Shown: piece by piece, positions 1 to 7,163 of the stretch
Numbering within the stretch: the first letter of the stretch is position 1
Layout of the letters: each line of letters begins with the position of its first letter
NCBI GenBank assembly: GCA_043776635.1
Contig: JAYVRA010000111.1
Location: forward strand, 1-13,928
Source of the DNA: JANMEX01 sp043776635
Lineage (GTDB): Bacteria > Pseudomonadota > Alphaproteobacteria > Rhizobiales > Rhizobiaceae
Reading direction: 5' to 3'
Length of the DNA stretch: 13,928 bases
Notes under the pieces: generated by a model
Database searches by the model: none
The model's input: only the letters and a program-made list of their open reading frames with translations
What the model was told of the DNA's origin: nothing
Made by a program: the position numbers and the translations under genes

Positions 1-1
1 A

Positions 2-46
2 GCTCCGTCCGCCTCATCGCCCCGCCCCAAAAAGGGCGAAGCTTAA
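2..46 (+). CDS. Possible 3' end of an upstream gene (partial)
   Basis: An open frame runs in from the left edge and stops at TAA (44-46). It would end a protein in a Pro/Ser/Lys-rich tail finishing PRPKKGEA. Only 14 codons are visible, so no family can be named. A different frame is also open until TGA at 58-60. In related alphaproteobacteria priA or a recombinase gene can lie on this side of atpH, but nothing here proves that. A short inverted repeat (TCGCCC at 17-22, GGGCGA at 34-39) overlaps the end of this frame and has no T-run after it. Confidence 0.2.
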   Translation, partial: APSASSPRPKKGEA

Positions 47-179
47 AGCCGGACAGATGACATGTTACATAAACCGGTCATATCGTGTGTTCTCGACACC
101 CTAAACCGGCCTCTCTCGACCTGCCGCGATTTCTTTGATAGTGTTATGTCAAACAATGATCCGGGCGGGAAACTTTTTT

Positions 180-572
180 ATGATTCAATTTTATTGGCCG
201 GCCAGCAATGGCGAGTGGATTGCCTGGGCAAGCGCACTCATCACACTCTTTTTTGGCTTGCTGCTTTTATTTGCGCCCGGGTTGTCATTCCGGATATTGC
301 GGCTCCAAACCAGCCCCGATCATCCCGAGGCAATTGCTGAGGGGCGCGGCACCATGGCTGGTTTTTATTTGGGCCTCGGCATTTGTTGTATTTTATTTGC
401 CCAGCCGCTCTTATGGGTTACGCTCGGGATCTGCTGGGGATTTACCGCATTTGGCCGCTTAATCTCAATGCTAACAGATCGTGGCAACACAGTTTACAAC
501 TGGATTTCGATTATTATTGAAATCTCTTTGGCGCTCATGCCATTGGCTTTTGCGTACGGATATGTCGAATAG
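180..572 (+). CDS. Small four-helix inner-membrane protein, DUF4345-like
   Basis: A 130-residue hydrophobic protein of unknown function. It has four likely membrane helices, at about residues 12-33, 57-75, 78-96 and 107-127. A short charged loop with RLQTSPDHPEA precedes helix 2. Two motifs look conserved: RGTMAGFYLGLG at the start of helix 2 and FGRLISMLTDRGN after helix 3. This pattern matches DUF4345-type proteins that I recall upstream of atpH in rhizobia; the family call is from memory of the motifs. I chose the ATG at 180 because a GGGCGGGA purine stretch precedes it and the protein then begins with an amphipathic N-terminus. In-frame ATGs at 135 and 156 would add 15 or 8 residues. It is followed by 242 bases before atpH, so it is probably not in the ATP synthase transcript. 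Confidence 0.75.
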   Translation: MIQFYWPASNGEWIAWASALITLFFGLLLLFAPGLSFRILRLQTSPDHPEAIAEGRGTMAGFYLGLGICCILFAQPLLWVTLGICWGFTAFGRLISMLTDRGNTVYNWISIIIEISLALMPLAFAYGYVE

Positions 573-642
573 AGTGCCAATGCCAACTTTTAAGGCAAAT
601 CCATCTTGCAAATGCGGCAAAAGTGACGCAAAAATGGCGCAC

Positions 643-674
643 TTGGCAGGTTGCCGAACTGAAAAGCCTATGCT
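643..674 (+). promoter_or_regulatory. Candidate sigma-70 promoter for the atp operon
   Basis: The 573-814 gap must hold the promoter of the atp operon. The best candidate I see is TTGGCA (643-648) with CTATGCTAG (668-676) as the -10 region. The spacing is 19-20 bases, longer than the ideal 17. The same CTATGCTAG string occurs just upstream of the EnvC-like gene on the other strand, which is why I take it seriously. A small perfect hairpin (AACCC at 740-744, GGGTT at 748-752) lies in the would-be leader. Neither element has direct support beyond sequence resemblance. Confidence 0.3.
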
Positions 675-814
675 AGAGGCCAATCACAAATCGGGGGAAA
701 GTGCCGCAATTTAGGGCTTTCAGACGGTAAAATTCAATCAACCCAACGGGTTAGCATTATCACAAATGGTGGTGCGGGCCTTGTCGGGATTACACATAAG
801 AGAACCATAGACCC

Positions 815-1375
815 GTGGCACAATCTGCGTCTCCTGTTTCTGGTGTTGCCGGGCGTTATGCCGGATCGCTTTTCGATCTCGCGCTCGAAGCAAAATCTAT
901 CGCAGCGGTCGAAAAAGATCTCGGCCGCGTGGAAGCGTTGATTAACGGATCTGCGGATCTGGCGCGCTTTGTGAAGAGCCCCGTATTTTCCGCTGATGAC
1001 CAGGTTAAGGCTATCAGCGCTGTGACAGCCAAGGCCAAAATTTCCGGTCTGGTTGGTAATTTTCTGGCGGTTGCTGCCCGCAATCGTCGCCTGTTCGCTG
1101 TTCCCGGCATGATTGAGGCTTTCCGCCAAATATCTGCTGCGCATCGCGGAGAGGCTAGTGCCGAAGTCACCAGCGCCACCGCGCTGACACCGGCGCAGGT
1201 AAAAGAACTAAAGGACACGTTAAAGAGCGTGGCCGGCAAGGATGTTGCTTTTAATGTGACGGTTGATCCGTCATTGCTCGGCGGCCTCATCGTTAAGATG
1301 GGTTCCCGCCAAATCGACACCTCGCTTCGCACCAAATTGTCTTCGCTCAAGCTAGCACTGAAAGAGGTCGGCTGA
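815..1375 (+). CDS. atpH: F1 ATP synthase delta subunit
   Basis: A 186-residue delta subunit (OSCP homologue), the usual bacterial length. It forms the top of the peripheral stalk and links the N-terminal ends of the alpha subunits to subunit b, so F1 does not spin with the rotor. The N-terminal helical domain begins with the typical GRYAGSLFDLALE stretch (about residues 13-25). The C-terminal part carries the family signature around VDPSLLGGLIVKMG (about residues 151-164), followed by a D-x-S-L-R-T-K-L end. Translation starts at GTG 815: an in-frame TAA at 797-799 lies upstream and there is no ATG nearby. The Shine-Dalgarno sequence is weak (AGAG at 799-802). The stop overlaps the atpA start as TGATG, which implies translational coupling. 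It is the first gene of the five-gene F1 operon. Confidence 0.97.
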   Translation: MAQSASPVSGVAGRYAGSLFDLALEAKSIAAVEKDLGRVEALINGSADLARFVKSPVFSADDQVKAISAVTAKAKISGLVGNFLAVAARNRRLFAVPGMIEAFRQISAAHRGEASAEVTSATALTPAQVKELKDTLKSVAGKDVAFNVTVDPSLLGGLIVKMGSRQIDTSLRTKLSSLKLALKEVG

Positions 1376-2904
1376 TGGATATTCGCGCCGCTGAAATTAC
1401 ATCGATTCTCAAGGATCAAATTAAGAACTTCGGGCAGGAAGCCCAAGTGTCTGAAGTTGGTCAGGTTCTGTCCGTAGGCGATGGTATCGCCCGTGTTTAC
1501 GGCCTCGACAACGTCCAGGCGGGCGAAATGGTCGAGTTTCCCGGCGGCATTCGCGGCATGGCGCTTAACCTTGAAAGCGACAATGTCGGTATTGTTATTT
1601 TCGGTTCAGACCGTGACATCAAAGAAGGCGACACAGTCAAGCGCACAGGCGCGATTGTGGATGTTCCTGTCGGTCCTGAGTTGCTTGGCCGCGTTGTTGA
1701 CGCGCTTGGCAATCCAATTGACGGCAAAGGCCCGATCAAAACCAAGCTGCGGTCGCGCGTTGACGTGAAAGCGCCGGGCATTATCCCGCGTAAATCCGTT
1801 TCCGAGCCGATGTCCACTGGCATCAAGGCGATTGATGCGCTCATTCCTGTTGGCCGCGGCCAGCGCGAATTGGTCATTGGCGATCGTCAGACCGGAAAGA
1901 CTGCGGTTATTTTGGACGCGTTCCTTAACCAGCGCGCCATTCATGAAAATGGCCCTGAAAAAGAAAAGCTGTTCTGCGTTTACGTGGCTATCGGCCAGAA
2001 GCGTTCAACTGTTGCGCAGTTTGTGAAAGTGTTGGAGGAGCGCGGCGCGCTGCCATACTCCATCATCGTTGCGGCTACCGCGTCCGACTCTGCTCCCATG
2101 CAATATCTGGCGCCATTTGCCGGTTGTGCGATGGGCGAATATTTCCGCGATAATGGTATGCATGCGCTGATTGCTTATGACGATTTGTCCAAGCAAGCCG
2201 TGGCTTATCGCCAGATGTCCCTACTGCTTCGCCGCCCGCCGGGCCGTGAAGCTTATCCTGGCGACGTTTTCTATCTGCATTCACGTCTGCTCGAACGCGC
2301 TGCCAAGCTCAATGATGAATTGGGTGGCGGCTCGTTGACGGCGCTGCCGGTTATTGAAACTCAGGCGAACGACGTTTCCGCTTATATTCCGACAAACGTG
2401 ATTTCGATTACCGACGGTCAAATTTTCTTGGAAAGCAACCTGTTCTATCAAGGTATCCGTCCTGCCGTGAACGTTGGCCTGTCGGTTTCCCGCGTTGGTT
2501 CCGCCGCGCAGGTTAAGGCGATGAAGCAGGTTGCCGGTTCCATTAAGGGCGAATTGGCCCAGTATCGTGAAATGGCTGCGTTCGCTCAGTTCGGCTCCGA
2601 TCTGGATGCCTCGACGCAGCGCTTGCTAAACCGTGGTGCGCGTTTGACAGAACTTTTGAAGCAGGCGCAATTCTCGCCGCTGAAGACCGAAGAACAAGTA
2701 GCGGTGATTTACGCTGGCGTTAACGGTTATCTCGATAAGATTGCGGTGAACCAAGTTGGCAAGTTTGAGCAAGGTTTGCTCGGCTATATGCGCTCTGAGG
2801 GCAAGGACATTCTTTCCACTATTCGTGATGAGAAGGCTCTGTCTGATGGAACACGCGCCAAGTTGAAAGACGCGGTTGACACTTTCGCCAAGAACTTTGC
2901 GTGA
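1375..2904 (+). CDS. atpA: F1 ATP synthase alpha subunit
   Basis: A 509-residue alpha subunit, full length. It forms the non-catalytic nucleotide sites of the alpha3 beta3 head at the cytoplasmic face of the membrane. Visible features in order: an N-terminal beta-barrel domain (about 25-95), a Walker A motif GDRQTGKT at 169-176, a Walker B region ending LIAYDD at 265-270, and the arginine finger in SVSRVGSAAQ with Arg at 373, which reaches into the catalytic site of beta. The helical C-terminal domain runs from about 380 to the end. The ATG overlaps the atpH stop by one base. The atpG start follows after 15 bases. Nothing is missing or unusual. Confidence 0.99.
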   Translation: MDIRAAEITSILKDQIKNFGQEAQVSEVGQVLSVGDGIARVYGLDNVQAGEMVEFPGGIRGMALNLESDNVGIVIFGSDRDIKEGDTVKRTGAIVDVPVGPELLGRVVDALGNPIDGKGPIKTKLRSRVDVKAPGIIPRKSVSEPMSTGIKAIDALIPVGRGQRELVIGDRQTGKTAVILDAFLNQRAIHENGPEKEKLFCVYVAIGQKRSTVAQFVKVLEERGALPYSIIVAATASDSAPMQYLAPFAGCAMGEYFRDNGMHALIAYDDLSKQAVAYRQMSLLLRRPPGREAYPGDVFYLHSRLLERAAKLNDELGGGSLTALPVIETQANDVSAYIPTNVISITDGQIFLESNLFYQGIRPAVNVGLSVSRVGSAAQVKAMKQVAGSIKGELAQYREMAAFAQFGSDLDASTQRLLNRGARLTELLKQAQFSPLKTEEQVAVIYAGVNGYLDKIAVNQVGKFEQGLLGYMRSEGKDILSTIRDEKALSDGTRAKLKDAVDTFAKNFA

Positions 2905-2919
2905 GGCAGATAAGCTGAA

Positions 2920-3789
2920 ATGGCTTCACTAAAGGATCTACGTACCCGTATCGCCTCGGTTAAGGCGACGCAAAAGATTACCAAAGCGATGCAAATGGTC
3001 GCTGCGGCAAAGCTGCGTCGCGCGCAGGAAGCAGCTGAAGCGGCGCGTCCCTATTCTCTGCGAATGGGCGCAGTGTTGGCAAATATTGCAGCTAATGTTG
3101 GCGGCGATGATGCGCCCGCGCTGATGACCGGTACTGGCAAGTCAGACACGCATTTGCTGGTGGTTTGCACAGCGGAACGCGGCCTTTGCGGCGGTTTTAA
3201 TTCGCAGATCGCCCGTTTGGCCCGCGACCGTGCCCGTGCGCTTTTGGCAGCTGGAAAGACCGTGAAAATTATCACTGTCGGCAAAAAGGGCGCTGATGTT
3301 TTGAAGCGTGAGTTTGACAGCCTGATTATCGACCGCGTTGATTTGCGTGGCTTTAAGCAAGTTGGTTTTGCCAATGCGGATGCGATCAGCCGAAAAGTTA
3401 TCGGCTTGTTCGATGCCGGAGCGTTTGATGTGGCGACTGTGTTCTACTCAGAATTCAAGTCGGTGATCGCGCAGATTCCTACCGCGTTGCAGATTATTCC
3501 GGCCAAGCCCGACACCACCATTGTTGCGTCCGCTTCGGCGTATGAATATGAGCCGGATGCCGGTGCAATCCTCGCTGATCTGATACCGCGCAATATATCG
3601 GTGCAGATTTTCCGGGCTCTCCTCGAGAATTCGGCCTCCGAGCAGGGTGCCCGCATGTCCGCAATGGACAATGCGACGCGTAATGCCGGTGATATGATTA
3701 AGAAGCTGTCTCTGTCGTACAACCGTCAGCGTCAGGCGCAGATTACTAAAGAACTGATTGAAATCATCTCGGGCGCGGAAGCGCTCTAA
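2920..3789 (+). CDS. atpG: F1 ATP synthase gamma subunit
   Basis: A 289-residue gamma subunit, the central rotor shaft that transmits rotation between the c-ring and the alpha3 beta3 head. The two ends are the family hallmarks. The N-terminal coiled-coil helix holds KATQKITKAMQMVAAAKLRR (about residues 15-34). The C-terminal helix holds SLSYNRQRQAQITKELIEII (about residues 265-284). Between them lies the Rossmann-like domain containing CTAERGLCGGFN, in which the GLCGGFN stretch is characteristic. It starts 15 bases after atpA, with GAGG overlapping the atpA stop as a likely ribosome binding site. It is the third gene of the operon. Confidence 0.99.
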   Translation: MASLKDLRTRIASVKATQKITKAMQMVAAAKLRRAQEAAEAARPYSLRMGAVLANIAANVGGDDAPALMTGTGKSDTHLLVVCTAERGLCGGFNSQIARLARDRARALLAAGKTVKIITVGKKGADVLKREFDSLIIDRVDLRGFKQVGFANADAISRKVIGLFDAGAFDVATVFYSEFKSVIAQIPTALQIIPAKPDTTIVASASAYEYEPDAGAILADLIPRNISVQIFRALLENSASEQGARMSAMDNATRNAGDMIKKLSLSYNRQRQAQITKELIEIISGAEAL

Positions 3790-3815
3790 GACACTATTGG
3801 ACAGGAACAGGATCG

Positions 3816-5354
3816 ATGGCAAAAGCAGCGACTCCGAAGACAGCAGCGGCAAAACCTGCCAAAGCTGCGGCAGCCCCCAAGGCTGCACCGGTGAAAGTGG
3901 CGGCAGCGAAAGTTGCAGCCCCCGCAAAGTTGGCTAAAGGCGCAACCGGCAAGATCACGCAGGTTATCGGCGCGGTGGTTGACGTGCAGTTTGAAGGCAC
4001 ATTGCCTCAGATTTTGAACGCGTTGGAAACCATCAACGTTGGCAACCGCCTCGTTCTTGAAGTTGCCCAGCATCTCGGTGAAAACACCGTTCGCACCATT
4101 GCGATGGACTCGACTGAAGGTCTGGTTCGCGGTCAAGCGGTTCTGGATACCGGCTCGCCCATTATGGTGCCGGTTGGTCCGGAAACACTCGGCCGTATCA
4201 TGAACGTGATTGGTGAGCCGGTTGATGAAGCCGGGCCTTTGATTACTGCGAAGAAGCGCTCCATCCATCAAGAAGCACCGGCCTATGTTGAGCAATCAAC
4301 TGAGGCGCAGGTTTTGGTGACGGGTATTAAGGTTGTTGACTTGCTCGCGCCTTACGCAAAGGGCGGCAAGATTGGCCTGTTCGGCGGTGCCGGCGTTGGC
4401 AAGACAGTTCTCATCATGGAACTTATCAACAATGTGGCGAAAGCCCACGGTGGTTATTCCGTGTTTGCGGGCGTTGGTGAGCGTACCCGTGAAGGCAACG
4501 ATTTGTATCACGAAATGATCGAGTCCGGCGTGAACAAGCACGGCGGCGGCGAGGGTTCCAAGGCCGCGCTGGTGTATGGTCAGATGAATGAGCCGCCGGG
4601 AGCGCGTGCCCGTGTTGCTCTGACCGGATTGACTGTTGCGGAAAACTTCCGTGACCAAGGTCAGGACGTTCTGTTTTTCGTGGATAATATTTTCCGCTTT
4701 ACCCAAGCTGGTTCGGAATTGTCGGCGCTTCTTGGCCGTATTCCATCCGCCGTGGGTTATCAGCCAACGCTGGCAACCGACATGGGCCAGATGCAAGAGC
4801 GCATCACGACAACCCACACAGGTTCGATTACTTCCGTGCAGGCGATTTACGTTCCTGCCGATGATTTGACAGACCCTGCGCCGGCAACATCCTTCGCCCA
4901 TTTGGATGCGACAACAACATTGTCCCGTTCGATTGCGGAAAAGGGTATTTATCCGGCCGTGGATCCACTGGATTCGACATCGCGTATGCTCGACCCGTTG
5001 ATCGTTGGCGAAGAGCATTATGGGATTGCCCGTAATGTTCAGTCGATTTTGCAGCGCTACAAGTCATTGCAAGACATTATTGCGATCTTGGGTATGGATG
5101 AGCTTTCTGAAGAAGATAAGCTGACCGTGTCACGCGCCCGTAAGATTGAGCGTTTCTTGTCGCAACCGTTCTTTGTGGCTGAAGTGTTTACCGGTGCGCC
5201 GGGCAAACTCGTACCGCTGGAAGACACAATCAAGGGCTTTAAGGGCCTTTGCGCCGGCGAATACGATCATTTGCCGGAAAGTGCTTTCTACATGGTTGGC
5301 ACGATCGAAGAAGCAGTTGAAAAAGCCCAGAAGCTTGCAGCTGCTGCTGCTTGA
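3816..5354 (+). CDS. atpD: F1 ATP synthase beta subunit with Ala/Lys/Pro-rich N-terminal extension
   Basis: The catalytic beta subunit, 512 residues, against about 470 for most bacterial betas. The surplus is an N-terminal tail of about 44 residues made almost only of Ala, Lys, Pro, Val and Thr. The normal beginning (GKITQVIGAVVDVQFEG) starts at residue 45. Catalytic features are intact: the P-loop GGAGVGKT at 190-197, GERTREGND with the catalytic Glu at 222 and Arg 223, Walker B LFFVD at 286-290, and DELSEED at 428-434 in the C-terminal domain that contacts gamma and epsilon. The ATG at 3816 is preceded by a good AGGAACAGGA, which favours the long form. Similar tails occur in rhizobial AtpD proteins; their role is not known to me. 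Confidence 0.99.
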   Translation: MAKAATPKTAAAKPAKAAAAPKAAPVKVAAAKVAAPAKLAKGATGKITQVIGAVVDVQFEGTLPQILNALETINVGNRLVLEVAQHLGENTVRTIAMDSTEGLVRGQAVLDTGSPIMVPVGPETLGRIMNVIGEPVDEAGPLITAKKRSIHQEAPAYVEQSTEAQVLVTGIKVVDLLAPYAKGGKIGLFGGAGVGKTVLIMELINNVAKAHGGYSVFAGVGERTREGNDLYHEMIESGVNKHGGGEGSKAALVYGQMNEPPGARARVALTGLTVAENFRDQGQDVLFFVDNIFRFTQAGSELSALLGRIPSAVGYQPTLATDMGQMQERITTTHTGSITSVQAIYVPADDLTDPAPATSFAHLDATTTLSRSIAEKGIYPAVDPLDSTSRMLDPLIVGEEHYGIARNVQSILQRYKSLQDIIAILGMDELSEEDKLTVSRARKIERFLSQPFFVAEVFTGAPGKLVPLEDTIKGFKGLCAGEYDHLPESAFYMVGTIEEAVEKAQKLAAAAA

Positions 5355-5375
5355 TAACGGGAACAGGATAGACAA

Positions 5376-5780
5376 ATGGCCGACGCCTTTAACTTTGAAC
5401 TGGTCTCACCGGAACGCTTGCTCTTTTCTGAGCAAGTGACCGCTGTGGTCGTTCCCGGCTCCGATGGTTATTTCACGGTTATGGCAAACCATGCGCCGAT
5501 GATGACAACCATTCGTCCGGGCGTGGTTGAGGCCTCGCTTGCAGATGGAACGGCCAAGCGCTTGTTTGTTCGTGGTGGATTTGCTGATGTTTCGTCCTCC
5601 GGCTTTACTTTGCTGGCCGAAATGGCGTTGCCGGTTGAAGATCTCAATGCGGATATGATTGATACACAGATCAAGTCTGCGGATGTGGACTTGGCCGGTG
5701 CGGTTGGCGATGCCAAGAAGCAGGCGGCGCTACAGCAGCTTAACCAGCTGAAAGAATTGAAGTCAGCGCTTAGTCTGTAA
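5376..5780 (+). CDS. atpC: F1 ATP synthase epsilon subunit
   Basis: A 134-residue epsilon subunit, which sits at the foot of the gamma shaft, contacts the c-ring and can restrain ATP hydrolysis. The N-terminal beta-sandwich starts FNFELVSPERLLFSEQVTAV. It continues with the hallmark PGSDGYFTVMANHAPMM (about 29-45) and a GGFADV strand (about 68-73). The C-terminal helical hairpin ends in KKQAALQQLNQLKELKSALS. The start lies 21 bases after the atpD stop and is preceded by an AACAGGA ribosome binding site. It is the last gene of the operon; a hairpin terminator begins 24 bases after its stop. Confidence 0.98.
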   Translation: MADAFNFELVSPERLLFSEQVTAVVVPGSDGYFTVMANHAPMMTTIRPGVVEASLADGTAKRLFVRGGFADVSSSGFTLLAEMALPVEDLNADMIDTQIKSADVDLAGAVGDAKKQAALQQLNQLKELKSALSL

Positions 5781-5803
5781 TTTTTGTGACATTTTGATTT
5801 TGT

Positions 5804-5830
5804 AAAACGGCGCTTCGGTGCCGTTTTTTT
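5804..5830 (+). terminator. Rho-independent terminator of the atp operon, C(UUCG)G tetraloop
   Basis: The stem AAAACGGC (5804-5811) pairs with GCCGTTTT (5820-5827). It is extended inward by a G-U and a C-G pair, closing on the tetraloop TTCG (5814-5817). A run of seven T follows the GC core (5824-5830). This is a near-ideal intrinsic terminator with the very stable C(UUCG)G loop. Read on the minus strand the same stem ends in TTTTACAAAAT, so it may also have served the converging racemase gene. Confidence 0.9.
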
Positions 5831-5836
5831 ATGTTC

Positions 5837-6531
5837 CTATTCTAAAGCCCGCGCTACTGCGGCTTTGGCGTAAAGCGCCGTTGTGTCAAACACCAACAAT
5901 GATGAGTTGGCTAGATCCACAATCACGCAATTCCGGTGCAGCCGGGAATGACAGCCACAGCACACGACAGTTTTAGCTGGTCGATAATTGTGCAGTGTGC
6001 GGAGGCGAACTCGGGCTTGTTGATGCCAAGACACAATTCTTCATAGATAATGCAGTGGATTATGTCGCGGACGGATTGGTCGGTCGTCGTCACTTCGGGA
6101 TTGAATCTGTCCGCAAAGGGTGTGCGGCAAAAATCCTGCTCCATGGTGAAACGTGTGCCGAGACGGGCAACTCTATGCACTCCGGCTTTGTGAAGCGCAT
6201 CGCCTGTCGGGTCGCAGATGTGCAGAATTTCATGACCGCTGGCGGATTCAATTTCGATGGCAACATTGCGCATTGGTGTTTTGCCGATGATGAGAAAATC
6301 AGCGCCGCCAGCCTTCAATCCTACTTCTGCATCGGACAGTATTCCGGCTGTGCCCGCCCGGTCGCCATTGTGCCGGCGTTACTCTATGTTGTATAAATCG
6401 GCGGAGTGCAGCAAGATGCGGAGCGAATGTAAGCCGTCTAATGAATTGCGGATCTCCTCGTCTATCACGCGATAATCGAGCGCGCTCGACCCCCGGCTCA
6501 TGGCGCCGTGGAGACCGATCAGCTTGATGGT
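5837..6531 (-). pseudogene. Decayed aspartate/glutamate racemase family gene
   Basis: Minus-strand translation from 6531 to 5837 gives the outline of a whole aspartate racemase-type protein of about 231 codons, the family's usual size, but broken in several places. Recognisable blocks are KLIGLHGAMSRGSSALDYR at the N-terminus (family form close to GLIGGMSWESS), LKAGGADFLII, LGTRFTMEQDF, HCIIYEELCLG, VIPGCTG and the C-terminal VFDTTALYAKAAV. The damage is as follows. The start codon is lost: the codon before ACC is TAA. There is an in-frame TAA at 6379-6381. A frameshift after GCTGIA (about 5925-5945) puts the C-terminal block in another frame. The first catalytic Cys, normally in a VICTNTMH-like motif, is Gly (IIGKTPMR), while the second Cys in GCT is kept. 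These enzymes interconvert D- and L-amino acids; this copy cannot work. The family identity is from memory of the motifs. Confidence 0.85.
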
Positions 6532-6580
6532 TTAGAGTACTTCTCGTTGTGATAGAATCAAAACTGCACTCTAACCGTTG

Positions 6581-7162
6581 TTATGTCACATTATTCTTAA
6601 CCATAACGTGTTCGACGTTATTCGGAAATGCTCTTGTTCCATCAAGATGAGCGAAGGCGGCGATAACTTCTTCATAGACTTTACGTTTAAAGGAAACGAT
6701 CAGGTCCGGCAGCTCGCGCATTGGTTTCCAATCCCAGCGATCAAATTCAGCGGCGTGGCCACCGGGGGGCGGGTTGATGGCAATCTCGCTGGTCTCACCT
6801 TCAAAGCGGAAGGCAAACCAGCGCTGCGACTGACCGCGATATTTTCCCTTCAGCGCGATGCCAACGAGGTGCGCGGGCAGTTCATAATTGATCCAGTTTG
6901 GCGCCTCGCCAATCAGCGTTACAGACTTGATGCCGGTTTCTTCGTACAGCTCACGCACAGCGGCTTCCAGTGCCGTCTCGCCGCGATCAATGCCGCCTTG
7001 GGGCATTTGCCATAGCTTGTCGTCTGCTTCCAACTCGCCATTATCAACAGGTATGCGGCGGCCCGCCCAGACTAAACCATCTTTGTTCAAAATCATCACG
7101 CCAACGCAACGACGGTATGGCAGACTGTCAGGTGAAATAGCCAGGGCTTCATGTTTGGACAT
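6581..7162 (-). CDS. rppH: RNA pyrophosphohydrolase (Nudix hydrolase)
   Basis: A 193-residue Nudix enzyme. RppH removes pyrophosphate from the 5' triphosphate end of transcripts, which opens them to RNase E-dependent decay. The protein begins PYRRCVGVMILNKDGLVWAG (residues 15-34), typical of RppH. The complete Nudix box spans 56-78 (G-x5-E62-x7-R70-E71-L-x-E74-E75-x-G77-I). WQMPQGGID precedes it, and a GQSQRWFAFRF strand (110-120), usual for RppH against other Nudix proteins, follows it. About 20 residues at the C-terminus exceed the usual length. It starts one base after the stop of the upstream deacetylase gene (TAACATG), so translation is probably coupled, with GAGAAA as a modest ribosome binding site. 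It is the last gene of the minus-strand cluster, and I see no clear hairpin terminator after it. Confidence 0.95.
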   Translation of the reverse strand: MSKHEALAISPDSLPYRRCVGVMILNKDGLVWAGRRIPVDNGELEADDKLWQMPQGGIDRGETALEAAVRELYEETGIKSVTLIGEAPNWINYELPAHLVGIALKGKYRGQSQRWFAFRFEGETSEIAINPPPGGHAAEFDRWDWKPMRELPDLIVSFKRKVYEEVIAAFAHLDGTRAFPNNVEHVMVKNNVT

Positions 7163-7163
7163 G

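Noticed and set aside
17..39. TCGCCC/GGGCGA inverted repeat as a terminator for the upstream gene
   Set aside because: No T-run follows on either side and it overlaps the end of the open frame.
62..340. A 92-codon frame near the left edge
   Set aside because: It runs across the start of the DUF4345-like gene in another frame and has no ribosome binding site or recognisable motif.
562..714. A 50-codon frame with CKC and a later Cys, overlapping the end of the DUF4345-like gene
   Set aside because: There is no ribosome binding site, it covers the likely atp promoter, and the protein resembles nothing I know.
4296..5018. A 240-codon open frame antisense to atpD
   Set aside because: It lies wholly inside the conserved beta subunit gene, is rich in Arg, His, Cys and Gln as antisense shadows are, and has no family resemblance.
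5925..5960. A stretch like the dispersed repeat style (ATTCCGG near GGAATGAC)
   Set aside because: It encodes the GCT motif of the racemase pseudogene on the minus strand, so the resemblance is probably chance.
5995..6396. A 133-codon plus-strand open frame after the atp operon
   Set aside because: It is the antisense of the racemase pseudogene, whose minus-strand translation shows clear family blocks; the plus frame shows none.
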